Below, piece by piece: positions 63,931 to 64,000 of a stretch of 64,000 nt of DNA. This DNA is from Erythrobacter sp. NAP1 (GTDB lineage: Bacteria; Pseudomonadota; Alphaproteobacteria; Sphingomonadales; Sphingomonadaceae): the NCBI RefSeq assembly GCF_000152865.1, contig NZ_CH672390.1, positions 496,001 to 560,000 on the forward strand. Reading direction: 5' to 3'. The position numbers and the translations under genes were made by a program. The notes under the pieces are model-generated. The model saw nothing but the letters and a program-made list of their open reading frames with translations. It was not told the DNA's origin and did no database searches. The number at the start of each line of letters is the position of its first letter. The first letter of the stretch is position 1.

Positions 63931-64000
63931 CACTGCGCGCAGGCCTGGCGCCTCGGCTTCACCGCCGGGTGCGCAGGAGCCTGCGCCCGCGGACGATGCA
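63927..64000 (+). CDS. Sensor histidine kinase, N-terminal fragment
   Basis: Only the first 24 codons are in the window (MTLRAGLAPRLHRRVRRSLR...), a basic cytoplasmic start that would precede a first membrane helix. It overlaps the OmpR-type regulator by four bases, and translational coupling to that regulator is the main reason for calling it the cognate kinase. No catalytic domain is visible here. Confidence 0.6.
   Translation, partial: MTLRAGLAPRLHRRVRRSLRPRTM

Overview
The window is a contiguous piece of an alphaproteobacterial chromosome, most likely Sphingomonadales / Erythrobacteraceae (Erythrobacter-like, probably marine). This rests on high GC, two large TonB-dependent receptors, the DUF1501/DUF1800 pair, DUF6456, a WalW-type deacetylase, a 3TM gene-transfer-agent holin and overall protein style. 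It holds no rRNA, insertion sequence, prophage or CRISPR array. There are three tRNAs (Pro-UGG, Ile-CAU, Pro-GGG), and genes at both edges (ettA, a sensor kinase) are cut by the window.

Layout. (1) 1-7001: start of ettA, two tandem membrane diguanylate cyclases, a secreted M28 peptidase, and the DUF1800-DUF1501 pair. (2) 7094-17240: a minus-strand catabolic operon (GntR regulator, HMG-CoA-lyase-like enzyme, HyuA, HyuB, CoA-transferase, isochorismatase-like amidase) facing a TonB receptor, with TGTATACA palindromes at both ends of the gntR gene. (3) 17394-22231: tRNA-Pro and two kinase genes, one complete and one with a receiver and Hpt domain but no ATPase. (4) 22228-34475: a Wzx/Wzy-type exopolysaccharide (EPS) locus with a WecG/phosphosugar-transferase fusion, flippase, three glycosyltransferases, polymerase, Wzz-like protein and export lipoprotein, followed by a two-gene operon of an H-NOX haem sensor and a sigma-54 response regulator. 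(5) 34561-42029: tRNA-Ile2, a polysaccharide deacetylase, an unusual histidine kinase, an Lrp regulator, a GFA enzyme, NDH-2, and a kinase-like protein with an ethylene-receptor-type copper site. (6) 42054-55181: NTF2-like proteins, accBC, aroQ, a large curlin-repeat protein, a GTA-type holin, a CitE-like lyase, a TonB receptor, tRNA-Pro, and yajC-secD-secF. (7) 55314-64000: a glycosyltransferase, small regulators sharing a TCACCC/GGGTGA palindrome, DUF4199, a uracil-DNA glycosylase, uup, a SIMPL protein, and a PepSY-like protein with an OmpR-type two-component pair.

The most notable system is the EPS locus. Both of its divergent intergenic regions carry outward-facing sigma-54 (-24/-12) promoter candidates, four in all, with copies of a TTCGCA-N3-TGCGAA-like palindrome between them. 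The sigma-54 activator that would use them is encoded next door and overlaps the stop codon of the H-NOX gene. The H-NOX keeps its haem-binding residues and has Ile, not Tyr, at the distal-pocket position, which points to nitric oxide rather than oxygen. The inferred circuit is: gas sensing by H-NOX, signalling through the flanking kinase/Hpt genes or directly, the sigma-54 activator, then EPS synthesis. The circuit is inferred from sequence layout and not proven.
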